6,514 bases of DNA, taken from the NCBI GenBank assembly GCA_029976905.1, contig JAPOLW010000218.1:1-6514 (forward strand). Direction: 5' to 3'. Source of the DNA: a bacterium. Its GTDB lineage: Bacteria > Desulfobacterota > Binatia > UBA12015. The stretch's first letter is position 1; every line of letters starts with the position of its first letter. A model generated the notes under the pieces. It made no database searches. It was not told the DNA's origin and was given only the letters and a program-made list of their open reading frames with translations. Positions 1-6,345 of this stretch are shown one piece after another. A program made the translations under genes and the position numbers.

Positions 1-204
1 GAGAATCACGCCCTCGACGCGGCCACCGGCGGCAAGGGCGGCATCCGCCAGAGCTCCCATCAAGCCGATCCGCGCACCCCCGTAGACCACCGTCCAACCG
101 CGCTCCGCGAGTCCCCAGCCCAGGGCCCGGGCCAACTCGAGGAGATCGGCCGGCGCCCGGGTCGACGAGGCCGCGTACACCGTGACGGAGCGCAGGGCAG
201 GCAC
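1..204 (-). CDS. LOG-family nucleotide 5'-monophosphate phosphoribohydrolase, N-terminal part (runs off left edge)
   Basis: Reading the minus strand from a GTG at 204 gives 68 residues that remain open to the window edge. They look like the start of the LOG / TIGR00730 family: a first beta strand with TVYAASS (residues 8-14), a helix, then VVYGGARIGLMG (39-50), ADAALAAGG (53-61) and VEGVI (63-67). This is the nucleotide-binding Rossmann-like half of the fold. Known members release ribose 5-phosphate from nucleoside 5'-monophosphates; plant and some bacterial enzymes activate cytokinins this way. The diagnostic PGGxGTxxE motif would lie outside the window, so the active site cannot be checked. 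The GTG is chosen because the family's first strand normally begins within about ten residues of the start. A nearby ATG is out of frame. The gene is divergent from the gmhB-like gene. The family call is firm, but the physiological substrate is unknown. Confidence 0.85.
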   Translation of the reverse strand, partial: MPALRSVTVYAASSTRAPADLLELARALGWGLAERGWTVVYGGARIGLMGALADAALAAGGRVEGVIL

Positions 205-244
205 CCCTGTCTCATCGCGCCGCGCGCGCGCGTTTGCAACCACG

Positions 245-269
245 CGACGAACGCCAGCGGCGTTCGTCG
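245..269. repeat. Perfect 11-bp inverted repeat (hairpin) in a divergent intergenic region
   Basis: The arms CGACGAACGCC (245-255) and GGCGTTCGTCG (259-269) are exact reverse complements separated by the three bases AGC. The dyad lies between the LOG-family start (204) and the gmhB-like start (333). It could be a DNA operator for either gene, or a hairpin in the 5' leader of the gmhB transcript. It is not followed by a T-run, so it does not look like a canonical terminator. No second copy was noticed in the window. The structure is seen directly; its function is unknown. Confidence 0.7.
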
Positions 270-281
270 GCGCCGCAGGCG

Positions 282-295
282 GTGGCCTCAGCCAC
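282..295. repeat. Short inverted repeat upstream of the gmhB-like gene
   Basis: GTGGC (282-286) and GCCAC (291-295) are complementary around the loop CTCA, giving a 5-bp stem 12 bases downstream of the stronger 11-bp dyad. Two copies of TTGCAACC, at 234-241 and 296-303, flank the pair of dyads. Each element alone could arise by chance in GC-rich DNA. Together they suggest a structured leader or control region for the gene starting at 333. Confidence 0.3.
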
Positions 296-332
296 TTGCA
301 ACCCGGCCCCGGTCGCACCATTGTCGAGCGCC

Positions 333-884
333 ATGAGCGGTGACCGCTTCGTTTTTCTCGACCGCGACGGAACCCTCGTCGAAGATGTCGGCTACGGGCA
401 CCGCCTCGAAGACTATGCCCTCCTCCCCGGCGTCCTCGAGGCGCTCCACGCACTGCGCGACGCGGGCTTTCGCTTCGCCATCGTCACCAACCAAAGCGGC
501 ATCGGCCGCGGGATCTTCGCGCGCGAGGACTACGACCGTTTCCACGGCCGCCTCCTCGACGACCTCGACGACGCCGGCATCAGGATCGAGCACACCTACA
601 TGTGTCCGCATGCACCGGACGCGGAGTGTCGCTGCCGCAAACCCGACCCGTCGTCTCTCTTCGATGCTCGCGACCGTTTCGGGGCCGACCTGGCCCGATC
701 CTGGATGGTGGGTGATCACGTAAAGGACGTGGCTCTGGCCGCCAACGCCGGCTGCCGCGGCCTTCTGGTGCTGACCGGGCACGGCGTCGAAGAACGCCTA
801 CGCCTCGGAGAGACGCCGGTCGCCGCGGTCGTCGAAGACCTCGGCGACGCAACACGACACATTTTGCAGGCCGTCGACATCTGA
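333..884 (+). CDS. gmhB: HAD-superfamily phosphatase, probably D-glycero-D-manno-heptose-1,7-bisphosphate 7-phosphatase
   Basis: This is a 183-residue cytoplasmic HAD (haloacid dehalogenase superfamily) phosphatase. Motif I is DRDGT (10-14; nucleophile D10, acid/base D12) and motif II is TNQSG (52-56). A zinc loop of C91, H93, C99 and C101 is followed by K103 in RKP (motif III). GD...D at 127-132 forms motif IV. GmhB removes the C7 phosphate from heptose bisphosphate when making ADP-heptose for the lipopolysaccharide core. TNQSGIGRG and the GY after motif I favour GmhB. However, the zinc loop has only five residues between H93 and C99, as in the histidinol-phosphatase domain of HisB rather than E. 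coli GmhB, so a HisB-N-like activity is the main alternative. The frame is open upstream to 234, but homology begins at the ATG at 333, and the length from there is typical. No strong ribosome site is visible. The gene is convergent with the TauE/SafE gene, 43 bases away. Confidence 0.8.
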   Translation: MSGDRFVFLDRDGTLVEDVGYGHRLEDYALLPGVLEALHALRDAGFRFAIVTNQSGIGRGIFAREDYDRFHGRLLDDLDDAGIRIEHTYMCPHAPDAECRCRKPDPSSLFDARDRFGADLARSWMVGDHVKDVALAANAGCRGLLVLTGHGVEERLRLGETPVAAVVEDLGDATRHILQAVDI

Positions 885-927
885 CCCGACCCGTCGCGGT
901 CCGGGCCATTTCCGTTGGCGCACGGCG

Positions 928-1695
928 CTATCGGAACCAGGCCGCCGCGCAACTCAAGAGCGCCCCGACCAGAACGATCCGGCGCAAGGTCTCGTGCCCG
1001 GCCTGTAGGGCAAAGCGAACCCCGAGGCGAGAGCCCGCGACCATTCCGACCGAAAGAGCAAGCCCCGGCACCCACCAAACCTGCCCGGCCACCACGAAGA
1101 CGACGAGGGCCAGGCCCGTGAAGGCCGTGATCACCAGGAGCTTGAGCGCATTGGCGCGCACCAGGTCGTAGCGCAGAAGACCACCGAGAACCGACAGGAG
1201 CAGGAGGCCAACGCCGGCCTGCGCAAATCCGCCGTAGAAGCCGATCGCGAAAAGCGCCGGTAGGGCGAGCGGGGCGTCGCGCACGTCACGGGGCGCGCCC
1301 CCGGGCCGGGGCGCCAGGATCTCGGGACGCACCAATAGCGTGATCGCCACCCCCGCCATCGCCAGCAGGAGAACCGGCTCCAGGAGCTCACCGGGCAGAT
1401 AGGCGGCCGTCACCGCACCGAGGAGTGCCCCGAGCAGCGTCGGGACGAGCAACCCGACGACCGCACCGCGATGGACCAGCCCATGGCGGTTGAAATCCGT
1501 GGTGCCCGCGAGGCTCTGCAGAAAGACGGCAACCCGATTGGTTCCGTTTGCGACGTGCGGGGGCAGACCAGCGAGCATCAAAAGCGGCAGGGTCAGGATC
1601 GACCCCCCGCCGGCCAGGGTATTCACGAAGCCCGCCACGAGCCCGGCCGCGACAAGCACGGCGGGCCAGAGCCAGTCTTGTGCGGACGCCGGCAC
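928..1695 (-). CDS. TauE/SafE (DUF81) family membrane permease
   Basis: This 255-residue, very hydrophobic protein has the two-repeat pattern of the TauE/SafE family. The first half carries GFVNTLAGGGS (22-32) and NGTNRVAV (50-57). The second carries FYGGFAQAGVG (153-163), followed by further membrane helices near 183-204, 207-226 and 239-254. Seven or eight transmembrane segments are likely in the inner membrane. Characterised relatives move sulfite, sulfoacetate or other small anions, usually outward, and many members have no known substrate. The start is a GTG at 1695, only six bases after the xylA stop. That stop lies in the same frame upstream, so no earlier start is possible; no good ribosome site is visible. 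Translation may depend on coupling to xylA. It is probably the last gene of the xylB-xylA operon. A role in exporting an anion during pentose catabolism is inference only. Confidence 0.88.
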   Translation of the reverse strand: MPASAQDWLWPAVLVAAGLVAGFVNTLAGGGSILTLPLLMLAGLPPHVANGTNRVAVFLQSLAGTTDFNRHGLVHRGAVVGLLVPTLLGALLGAVTAAYLPGELLEPVLLLAMAGVAITLLVRPEILAPRPGGAPRDVRDAPLALPALFAIGFYGGFAQAGVGLLLLSVLGGLLRYDLVRANALKLLVITAFTGLALVVFVVAGQVWWVPGLALSVGMVAGSRLGVRFALQAGHETLRRIVLVGALLSCAAAWFR

Positions 1696-1701
1696 GAGTG
1701 T

Positions 1702-3015
1702 TCAGCAGACCCGGTTCACGAGGTTTTCGAGCATCTCCTGGCGGCCGGAGACGGGCTGCGGCTCGAGGTCCGTATCGAGGACGAGCGCCGAGAGATCGTC
1801 GAGGCTCTTGCGCCCGGCCAGAATCTCTCGTCCCAACGACTCCTCCCAGCGAGCGTAGCGCTCCCGGCGAAACGCCTCGACCCGTCCCTCCTCCAGCAGG
1901 GCTGCCGCTTGAACGAGCCCGCGAGCCAATGTGTCGCCCCCGCCGATGTGGGCGTGCAGCAGATCATGGGGATCGATGCTCTGCCGGCGGAGTTTTGCAT
2001 CGAAGTTGCAACCACCGGTCCCGAGCCCGCCCCCGCGCAGGATCTCGACGAAGGCCAGGGTCATCTCCTCGGCACTATTCGGGAACTGGTCGGTGTCCCA
2101 GCCGTTTTGTGGATCGCCTCGATTGACGTCGATACTCCCGAGGAGGTCGTTCGCGACGGCGTACGCGAGTTCATGGACGAAGCTCTTGCCGGCCAGGGTC
2201 GCGTGATTCACCTCGATGTTGAGCGCGATCTCTCGTTCGAGACCAAAGCGGCGCAGGAAGGCGTGGACGGCAGCCGCGTCGGCATCGTATTGATGCTTGG
2301 TCGGCTCCATCGGCTTGGGCTCGATCAAAAGCGTGCCGCCAAAACCGATCTTGTGCTTGTGCTCGACCACCAGGTGCAGGAAACGTCCGAACTGTTCGGT
2401 CTCCTGCCGGAGATCCGTATTGAGTAGGGTGTCGTACCCTTCGCGACCGCCCCAGAGGACGTAATTCTCCCCTCCGAGCCCATGGGTCACCTCCATCGCC
2501 TTCTTCACCTGGGCGGCGGCGTAGGCGAAGACCTCGGGGTCGGGGTTGGTGGCCGCACCCGCCGCGTAGCGCGGATGGCTGAAGAGATTGGCGGTCCCCC
2601 ACAGCAGCTTCACCCCCGTGCGCTGCATCTCCCCCGCGAGGACCGCGCCCCTCTCGTCGAGGGGCCGGTTCGTCTCGCGCAGGGTGTCGCCCTCGGGGGC
2701 GATGTCCCGGTCGTGGAAGGTGAAATAGGGCGCGCCGAGTTTCTCGATCAACTCGAACGCGGTCGTGGCCTTGAAGCGGGCGGCCTCCATTCCCTCGCGG
2801 CCGACCCAGGGCCGCTCGAAGGTGTCGGCGCCGAACATGTCCTGGCCGAGAAAAACGAAGTTGTGCCAGTAACAAACCGCGAACCGGAGGTGGTCGCGCA
2901 GCGACTTCCCGGCGACCTGCCGGTCGGGATCGTAATGGCGATACGCAAAGGGATCCTCGCTTCCCGGCCCGGCGTACGGGACCCGGTCGACTCGGTCGAA
3001 AAGTGGGCTCGGCAT
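1702..3015 (-). CDS. xylA: Xylose isomerase, class II
   Basis: This enzyme interconverts D-xylose and D-xylulose (and D-glucose and D-fructose) in the cytoplasm using two divalent metal ions, normally as a TIM-barrel tetramer. The 437 residues match the class II length (about 440 in E. coli). Key positions are present at E. coli numbering: H101 and D104 in FTFHDRDIAPEG, E232 and K234 in IEPKPMEPTKHQYD, E268 and H271 in NIEVNHATLAGKSFVHE, D296, D307 and D309 in GWDTD, and D339 in NFDAK. The ATG at 3015 is chosen because AAGGAG lies eight bases upstream and the protein then begins MPSPLF. A start nine codons earlier would place that ribosome site inside the gene. It lies 36 bases after xylB and six before the TauE/SafE gene on the same strand, so one transcript is likely. 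Nothing looks broken. Confidence 0.97.
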   Translation of the reverse strand: MPSPLFDRVDRVPYAGPGSEDPFAYRHYDPDRQVAGKSLRDHLRFAVCYWHNFVFLGQDMFGADTFERPWVGREGMEAARFKATTAFELIEKLGAPYFTFHDRDIAPEGDTLRETNRPLDERGAVLAGEMQRTGVKLLWGTANLFSHPRYAAGAATNPDPEVFAYAAAQVKKAMEVTHGLGGENYVLWGGREGYDTLLNTDLRQETEQFGRFLHLVVEHKHKIGFGGTLLIEPKPMEPTKHQYDADAAAVHAFLRRFGLEREIALNIEVNHATLAGKSFVHELAYAVANDLLGSIDVNRGDPQNGWDTDQFPNSAEEMTLAFVEILRGGGLGTGGCNFDAKLRRQSIDPHDLLHAHIGGGDTLARGLVQAAALLEEGRVEAFRRERYARWEESLGREILAGRKSLDDLSALVLDTDLEPQPVSGRQEMLENLVNRVC

Positions 3016-3023
3016 TGGCAGTT

Positions 3024-3034
3024 CTCCTTCTCCT
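3024..3034 (-). promoter_or_regulatory. Ribosome binding site of xylA
   Basis: On the minus strand this reads AGGAGAAGGAG. The AAGGAG core sits eight bases before the ATG at 3015, with a second AGGAG just upstream. It is the strongest ribosome site in the window and decides the xylA start. Its strength, compared with the GTG starts and weak sites of xylB and the permease gene, suggests that xylA is the most highly translated gene of the operon. Confidence 0.8.
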
Positions 3035-3051
3035 GCGGCCACGGCGCGAGA

Positions 3052-4518
3052 TCAAAGCGCCGGAAAGGACTCCTTAAGGGATGCGTAGAGACGCGCAAAC
3101 ACGGCGCGCCGTTCGGAGTAGCACGCGACCAGATCGGACTCGGGCTCGACGAGGACTTCGGTCTCCGGAACGTGGCAGACGGCCGTCGGATCCTCTCCGG
3201 TCACGGCCAGCCGACCGAGTCGGGCGGCGCCGAAGGCCGGTCCGAGTTCGGCACCGGCGGCATAGCGCAAGGGTCGCTCGAGTGCGGCAGCCAGAATCCT
3301 CCCCCACCAGCGACTGCGCGCCCCGCCGCCGATGACCGTGACCTCGTCGATCGCCGTGCCGGCTGCCAGGAGCGCGTCCTGACCGTCGGCGAGGGCGAAC
3401 GCCACTCCCTCCAGAACCGCCCGACCCAGGTCGGCGCGCGTGGTCTCGTGCGTCAGACCGAAGAAGACGCCCTTGGCCTGCGGATCGTTGTGCGGCGTCC
3501 GCTCTCCCGAGAGATAGGGAAGAAAGAGGGCGTGCGGATCCCGATCGGCCGCTTCCACCTCGGCGAGCAGAGCGGCCTCGCTCGAGGCTCCGGTCGCCGA
3601 CGCGACCCAGGAGAGACAACTGGCGGCGCTCAACACGACCGACATCTGGTGCCATCGCCCGGGCAGGCAATGGCAGAAGGCGTGGACCGCCCCGGCTGGA
3701 TTGGGGGCGAAGCGATCGCCCGCGACGAAGTAGACCCCCGACGTGCCGAGCGAAAGAAATGCCTGGCCGGCATCGACCACGCCGACGCCGATCGCGCCCG
3801 CCGCGTTGTCGCCGCCGCCTCCCGCCACCACCACGTCCTCCGACAAACCCCACCGGCGAGCGACGTCGGGCCGCAAACGCCCACTCGCGTCCGACCCCTC
3901 GCAAAGCGTCGGCATTGCCGAAGACGCCAGGCCACTGGCGGCCAGCATTTCCGACGACCAGGACCGACCAGCGACATCCAGCCACAAGGTGCCCGAGGCG
4001 TCGGACATCTCCGACACGTATTCACCGGTCATGCGAAGGCGCAGATAATCCTTGGGCAGGAGCACCCGTGCGGTCCGCGCAGCGATCTCCGGTTCGTGCT
4101 CGGCCACCCAGGCGAACTTCGGCGCCGTGAACCCCGGCATCGCCAGGTTGCCGGTGATCGCGCGGGAACGCGGCTCCCGCGCTTCGATCTCGTCGCATTG
4201 CGCCGCGCTACGCCCGTCGTTCCAGAGAATCGCCGGTCGAAGAACGGCGTCGGTCGCGTCGAGCAGGGTCGCGCCGTGCATCTGACCGGACAAGCCAATC
4301 CCACGCACGGCCGCGAACTCTCGCGGACACGCCGCCCGAACCTCCGCGAGGGTGGTCCCGGTGGCGCTCCACCACTGCTCGGGATCCTGCTCGGACCACA
4401 GGGGGCGCGGACGACGAACGTCGAGTGCCGCCGTGGCCTCGGCCACGACCCGCTGTTCGTCGTCCACCAACAGCGTCTTCACGCTCGACGTGCCGAGATC
4501 GATGCCGAGAAACGTCAC
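3052..4518 (-). CDS. xylB: Xylulokinase (FGGY carbohydrate kinase family)
   Basis: This 488-residue kinase phosphorylates D-xylulose with ATP to D-xylulose 5-phosphate, which feeds the pentose phosphate pathway. The FGGY pattern is complete. The N-terminal phosphate loop is LGIDLGTSSVK (4-14) and the substrate region holds SGQMHG (77-82), ILWNDGR (97-103) and MSDASGTLWLDV (171-182). GGGGDNAAGAIG (233-244) has the catalytic base D237. LSLGTSG (255-261), YLSGERTPHNDP (335-346) and GGGARSRWWG (397-406) of the C-terminal ATP domain follow. E. coli XylB is 484 residues, so this is full length. The start is a GTG at 4518 with an in-frame stop four codons upstream; no clear ribosome site is visible, which suggests modest initiation. 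It is the first gene of a minus-strand operon with xylA and is divergent from the antiporter. GlpK or L-ribulokinase are less likely given the SGQMHG and GERTPHNDP signatures and the adjacent xylA. Confidence 0.95.
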   Translation of the reverse strand: MTFLGIDLGTSSVKTLLVDDEQRVVAEATAALDVRRPRPLWSEQDPEQWWSATGTTLAEVRAACPREFAAVRGIGLSGQMHGATLLDATDAVLRPAILWNDGRSAAQCDEIEAREPRSRAITGNLAMPGFTAPKFAWVAEHEPEIAARTARVLLPKDYLRLRMTGEYVSEMSDASGTLWLDVAGRSWSSEMLAASGLASSAMPTLCEGSDASGRLRPDVARRWGLSEDVVVAGGGGDNAAGAIGVGVVDAGQAFLSLGTSGVYFVAGDRFAPNPAGAVHAFCHCLPGRWHQMSVVLSAASCLSWVASATGASSEAALLAEVEAADRDPHALFLPYLSGERTPHNDPQAKGVFFGLTHETTRADLGRAVLEGVAFALADGQDALLAAGTAIDEVTVIGGGARSRWWGRILAAALERPLRYAAGAELGPAFGAARLGRLAVTGEDPTAVCHVPETEVLVEPESDLVACYSERRAVFARLYASLKESFPAL

Positions 4519-4640
4519 CCGCCCGGTCTACGTCCGATGCCTCACGAGCACAAGGTCGCCGCCGGGCGTCGACCCGACGACGAAAGCACTGCACCGTACG
4601 CTGGTCAGAACCGCGGCAATGGCATACGAGGAGTTCGCGC
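4519..4640. promoter_or_regulatory. Divergent intergenic region between xylB and the antiporter gene
   Basis: These 122 bases separate the divergent starts of xylB and the antiporter gene, so promoters for both directions should lie here or just beyond. I could not assign convincing -35/-10 pairs in either direction. The only dyad I see is CGTCG-ACC-CGACG at 4567-4579, too short and GC-rich to call an operator. No long palindrome like those bound by known XylR repressors was noticed. The right end holds the antiporter's ribosome site. Confidence 0.45.
4628..4633 (+). promoter_or_regulatory. Ribosome binding site of the antiporter gene
   Basis: GAGGAG lies seven bases before the ATG at 4641. 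This good match decides the start against an upstream open extension of 72 codons, which is arginine- and proline-rich and lies antisense to the xylB start. Confidence 0.75.
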
Positions 4641-5867
4641 ATGGAACCTTTGGAGACCTCTCTGCTGTCGGCCGCTGCCGGCCTGCTCCTGCTCGTCGCC
4701 GCGCTGACCAGCCCGGTTTCCCATCGACTCGGGGTTCCGTCGCTCCTCTTCTTCCTCGGCGTCGGAATGCTCGCAGGCTCCGAAGCGCTGGGGGGGATCG
4801 AATTCGAGGCCTACGACGACGCCTACCGGATCGGCACGATCGCGCTGGTACTCATCCTCTTCGACGGCGCACTGGGGACGTCCACGGGGTCGTTGCGCGG
4901 GGTCCTCGTCCCCGCCGGTCTGCTCGCCACCATCGGCGTCATCGTGACGGCCGCCGTGACCGCCGGCGCCGGTCTCTTCGTCGGATTGCCTCCCGTCATC
5001 GCGATCCTCACCGGATGCGTCGTCTCCTCGACCGACGCCGCAGCCGTCTTCTCCGTGCTGCGCGGTGGGGGCATCCGGCTGCGCGGCAAGCTGGGGCCGC
5101 TCATCGAGGTCGAGTCGGGTCTCAACGACCCGATGGCCGTTCTCTTGACGATCGTGGGGACGGAGGTCGCTCTGGGTACGACCACCCTCGATCGCGAGAC
5201 CGGAGTTTTCCTGGTGCAACAATTCGTCGCCGGGGCGGCCGGCGGCGTGGCCATCGGCTACGGGGGCCAGTTTCTTCTGAGCGGTCTGCGCCTCCCGTCT
5301 TCGGGACTCTATCTCGCGTTCACGATGGCCTTCGCTCTTCTCGCGTACGGAATCCCCGCGAGCGTCGGCGGCAGCGGCTTTCTGTCGGTCTACATTGCCG
5401 GAATCCTGCTCGGGGACGGCCCCCTGCCCTATCGCGAGAGCATCCGCGGGGTCCACGAGGCTCTGGCCTGGCTGGCGCAGATCACGATGTTCCTCCTGCT
5501 CGGCCTGCTCGTCTTCCCCTCACGCCTCGCCGCCATCTGGGAAGACGGGGTGGCCGTGGGCCTGGCGCTGGCCCTCCTTGCGCGCCCCGCCGCGGTCTTC
5601 TTCACGCTGCTGCCGACCCGGATGGCGGCGGTCGAGAAGATGTTCGTCTCCTGGGTCGGGTTACGCGGCGCCGTCCCGATCATTCTGGCCACCTACCCCG
5701 TCCTGCGCGGGGTCCCCGACGCCTCGATGATCTTCGACGTCGTGTTCTTCGCAGTCCTCGTGAACAACTTGATCCCCGGCGCCACGGTCGCCTGGGTCGC
5801 CCGCCGGAGCGGCCTTGCGACCCCCGGGGAAGACCCCCCTCCTGCCCCCGTCGAGAAGACGTTCTGA
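4641..5867 (+). CDS. CPA1-family cation/proton antiporter (NhaP2/CvrA-like membrane domain)
   Basis: This 408-residue inner-membrane protein exchanges a monovalent cation (Na+ or K+) for protons, helping pH and ion balance. It has about twelve hydrophobic segments. Recognisable signatures are SSTDAAAVFSVLR (129-141), VESGLNDPMAVLLT (157-170) with the N162-D163 pair that forms the transport site in this family, RPAAVF (315-320) and WVGLRGAVPIILATYP (338-353). These signatures resemble the NhaP2/CvrA (YcgO) subgroup. E. coli CvrA is about 578 residues, with soluble C-terminal TrkA-C-like regulatory domains. This protein ends with a short proline-rich tail (about 393-408), so those domains are absent. 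The start is the ATG preceded by GAGGAG. It is divergent from xylB; the cupin gene follows 44 bases downstream and may share its transcript. The ion cannot be predicted from sequence alone. Confidence 0.9.
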   Translation: MEPLETSLLSAAAGLLLLVAALTSPVSHRLGVPSLLFFLGVGMLAGSEALGGIEFEAYDDAYRIGTIALVLILFDGALGTSTGSLRGVLVPAGLLATIGVIVTAAVTAGAGLFVGLPPVIAILTGCVVSSTDAAAVFSVLRGGGIRLRGKLGPLIEVESGLNDPMAVLLTIVGTEVALGTTTLDRETGVFLVQQFVAGAAGGVAIGYGGQFLLSGLRLPSSGLYLAFTMAFALLAYGIPASVGGSGFLSVYIAGILLGDGPLPYRESIRGVHEALAWLAQITMFLLLGLLVFPSRLAAIWEDGVAVGLALALLARPAAVFFTLLPTRMAAVEKMFVSWVGLRGAVPIILATYPVLRGVPDASMIFDVVFFAVLVNNLIPGATVAWVARRSGLATPGEDPPPAPVEKTF

Positions 5868-5901
5868 AGCCGAACGCTTGACCGGCGCCCGGGTCCGCGG
5901 C

Positions 5902-5906
5902 AAGGA
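5902..5906 (+). promoter_or_regulatory. Ribosome binding site of the cupin gene
   Basis: AAGGA lies five bases before the ATG at 5912, a plausible short-spacing Shine-Dalgarno site that supports this start. Confidence 0.6.
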
Positions 5907-5911
5907 CTGCC

Positions 5912-6277
5912 ATGCCCAGACTCATCGACGCCCCTTCCATCATCGAGGCGGCCGGAACCAAGCCCAAGCGCATCGAAGAATACGCAGGCCGGGTGAATTC
6001 CGGACACCAGACCGTAAGTGTGGCTCGCATGGTCTCGCCGCAGGGTTGGCTCGAGCCCGGCCAACGACCGGAGTTCGAGGAGATCACCGTGGTCCTCTCT
6101 GGGATGCTGCGCGTCGAGCACGAGGGAGGCGCGCTCGAGGTACGCGAGGGCCAGGCGATCGTGACTGCGCCGGGCGAATGGGTGCGCTACAGCACGCCGG
6201 AGACCGGAGGCGCGCAGTACGTCGCCGTCTGCCTGCCGGCCTTTTCGCCCGGAACCGTCCACCGCGACGCCGAGTGA
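5912..6277 (+). CDS. Small single-domain cupin protein lacking canonical metal-ligand histidines
   Basis: This 121-residue soluble protein has a cupin beta-barrel core. GWLEPGQRPEFEEITVVLSG (45-64) corresponds to cupin motif 1 and GQAIVTAPGEWVRYS (80-94) to motif 2. In the usual motif 1, HxH and E bind a metal. Here Q51 and P53 stand where the histidines would be, while E57 and G64 are kept. The motif 2 histidine position is R92. The protein therefore probably does not bind metal through the classical triad; a sugar-, acid- or effector-binding role is possible. No DNA-binding or other extra domain is present. AAGGA precedes the ATG. It follows the antiporter gene by 44 bases on the same strand, so co-transcription is plausible. 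The fold is fairly sure; the function is not known. Confidence 0.82.
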   Translation: MPRLIDAPSIIEAAGTKPKRIEEYAGRVNSGHQTVSVARMVSPQGWLEPGQRPEFEEITVVLSGMLRVEHEGGALEVREGQAIVTAPGEWVRYSTPETGGAQYVAVCLPAFSPGTVHRDAE

Positions 6278-6278
6278 A

Positions 6279-6337
6279 GGCGCCCGCCGTCGCCACCGAC
6301 GACGAGACCTTCTTCGACGCCGGCCCGGGCGGGCGCC
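6279..6337. terminator. Long-range GC-rich inverted repeat after the cupin gene (possible terminator structure)
   Basis: GGCGCCCGCC (6279-6288) is the exact reverse complement of GGCGGGCGCC (6328-6337). An inner pair, CGTCG (6288-6292) and CGACG (6315-6319), could continue the stem. It begins two bases after the cupin stop and ends before the stop of the presumed convergent gene, so it could slow transcription from both sides. There is no T-run and the loop is large, so an intrinsic terminator is only a guess. In DNA this GC-rich, chance pairing is quite possible. Confidence 0.3.
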
Positions 6338-6345
6338 CGACGCGG

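Noticed and set aside
221..232. The alternating CG tract as a repeat array or Z-DNA signal.
   Set aside because: It is only (CG)6, easily produced by base composition, and nothing in the sequence shows a function.
234..332. An N-terminal extension of the gmhB-like gene starting at a TTG.
   Set aside because: The extra 33 residues cross the 11-bp dyad, have no family similarity and would precede the usual HAD start; the ATG at 333 gives a typical length.
885..927. A terminator between the convergent gmhB-like and permease genes.
   Set aside because: The 43 bases contain only a weak 4-bp stem (CCGT...ACGG) and no T-run, so no terminator can be supported.
1471..2427. A 318-codon plus-strand open frame.
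   Set aside because: It is antisense to the permease start and the xylA C-terminal half, both convincingly coding on the minus strand.
4425..4640. A 72-codon N-terminal extension of the antiporter.
   Set aside because: It is rich in arginine and proline and overlaps the xylB start antisense. The ATG at 4641 has a good ribosome site and leads directly into the first membrane helix.
2482..4707. A 741-codon open frame on the plus strand.
   Set aside because: It lies antisense to xylB and the start of xylA, whose family motifs are complete. Long antisense frames are expected in GC-rich genes, and the predicted peptide shows no recognisable domain.
4605..5456. A 283-codon minus-strand open frame.
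   Set aside because: It is antisense to the antiporter and its peptide is highly charged and low in complexity, typical of a shadow frame.
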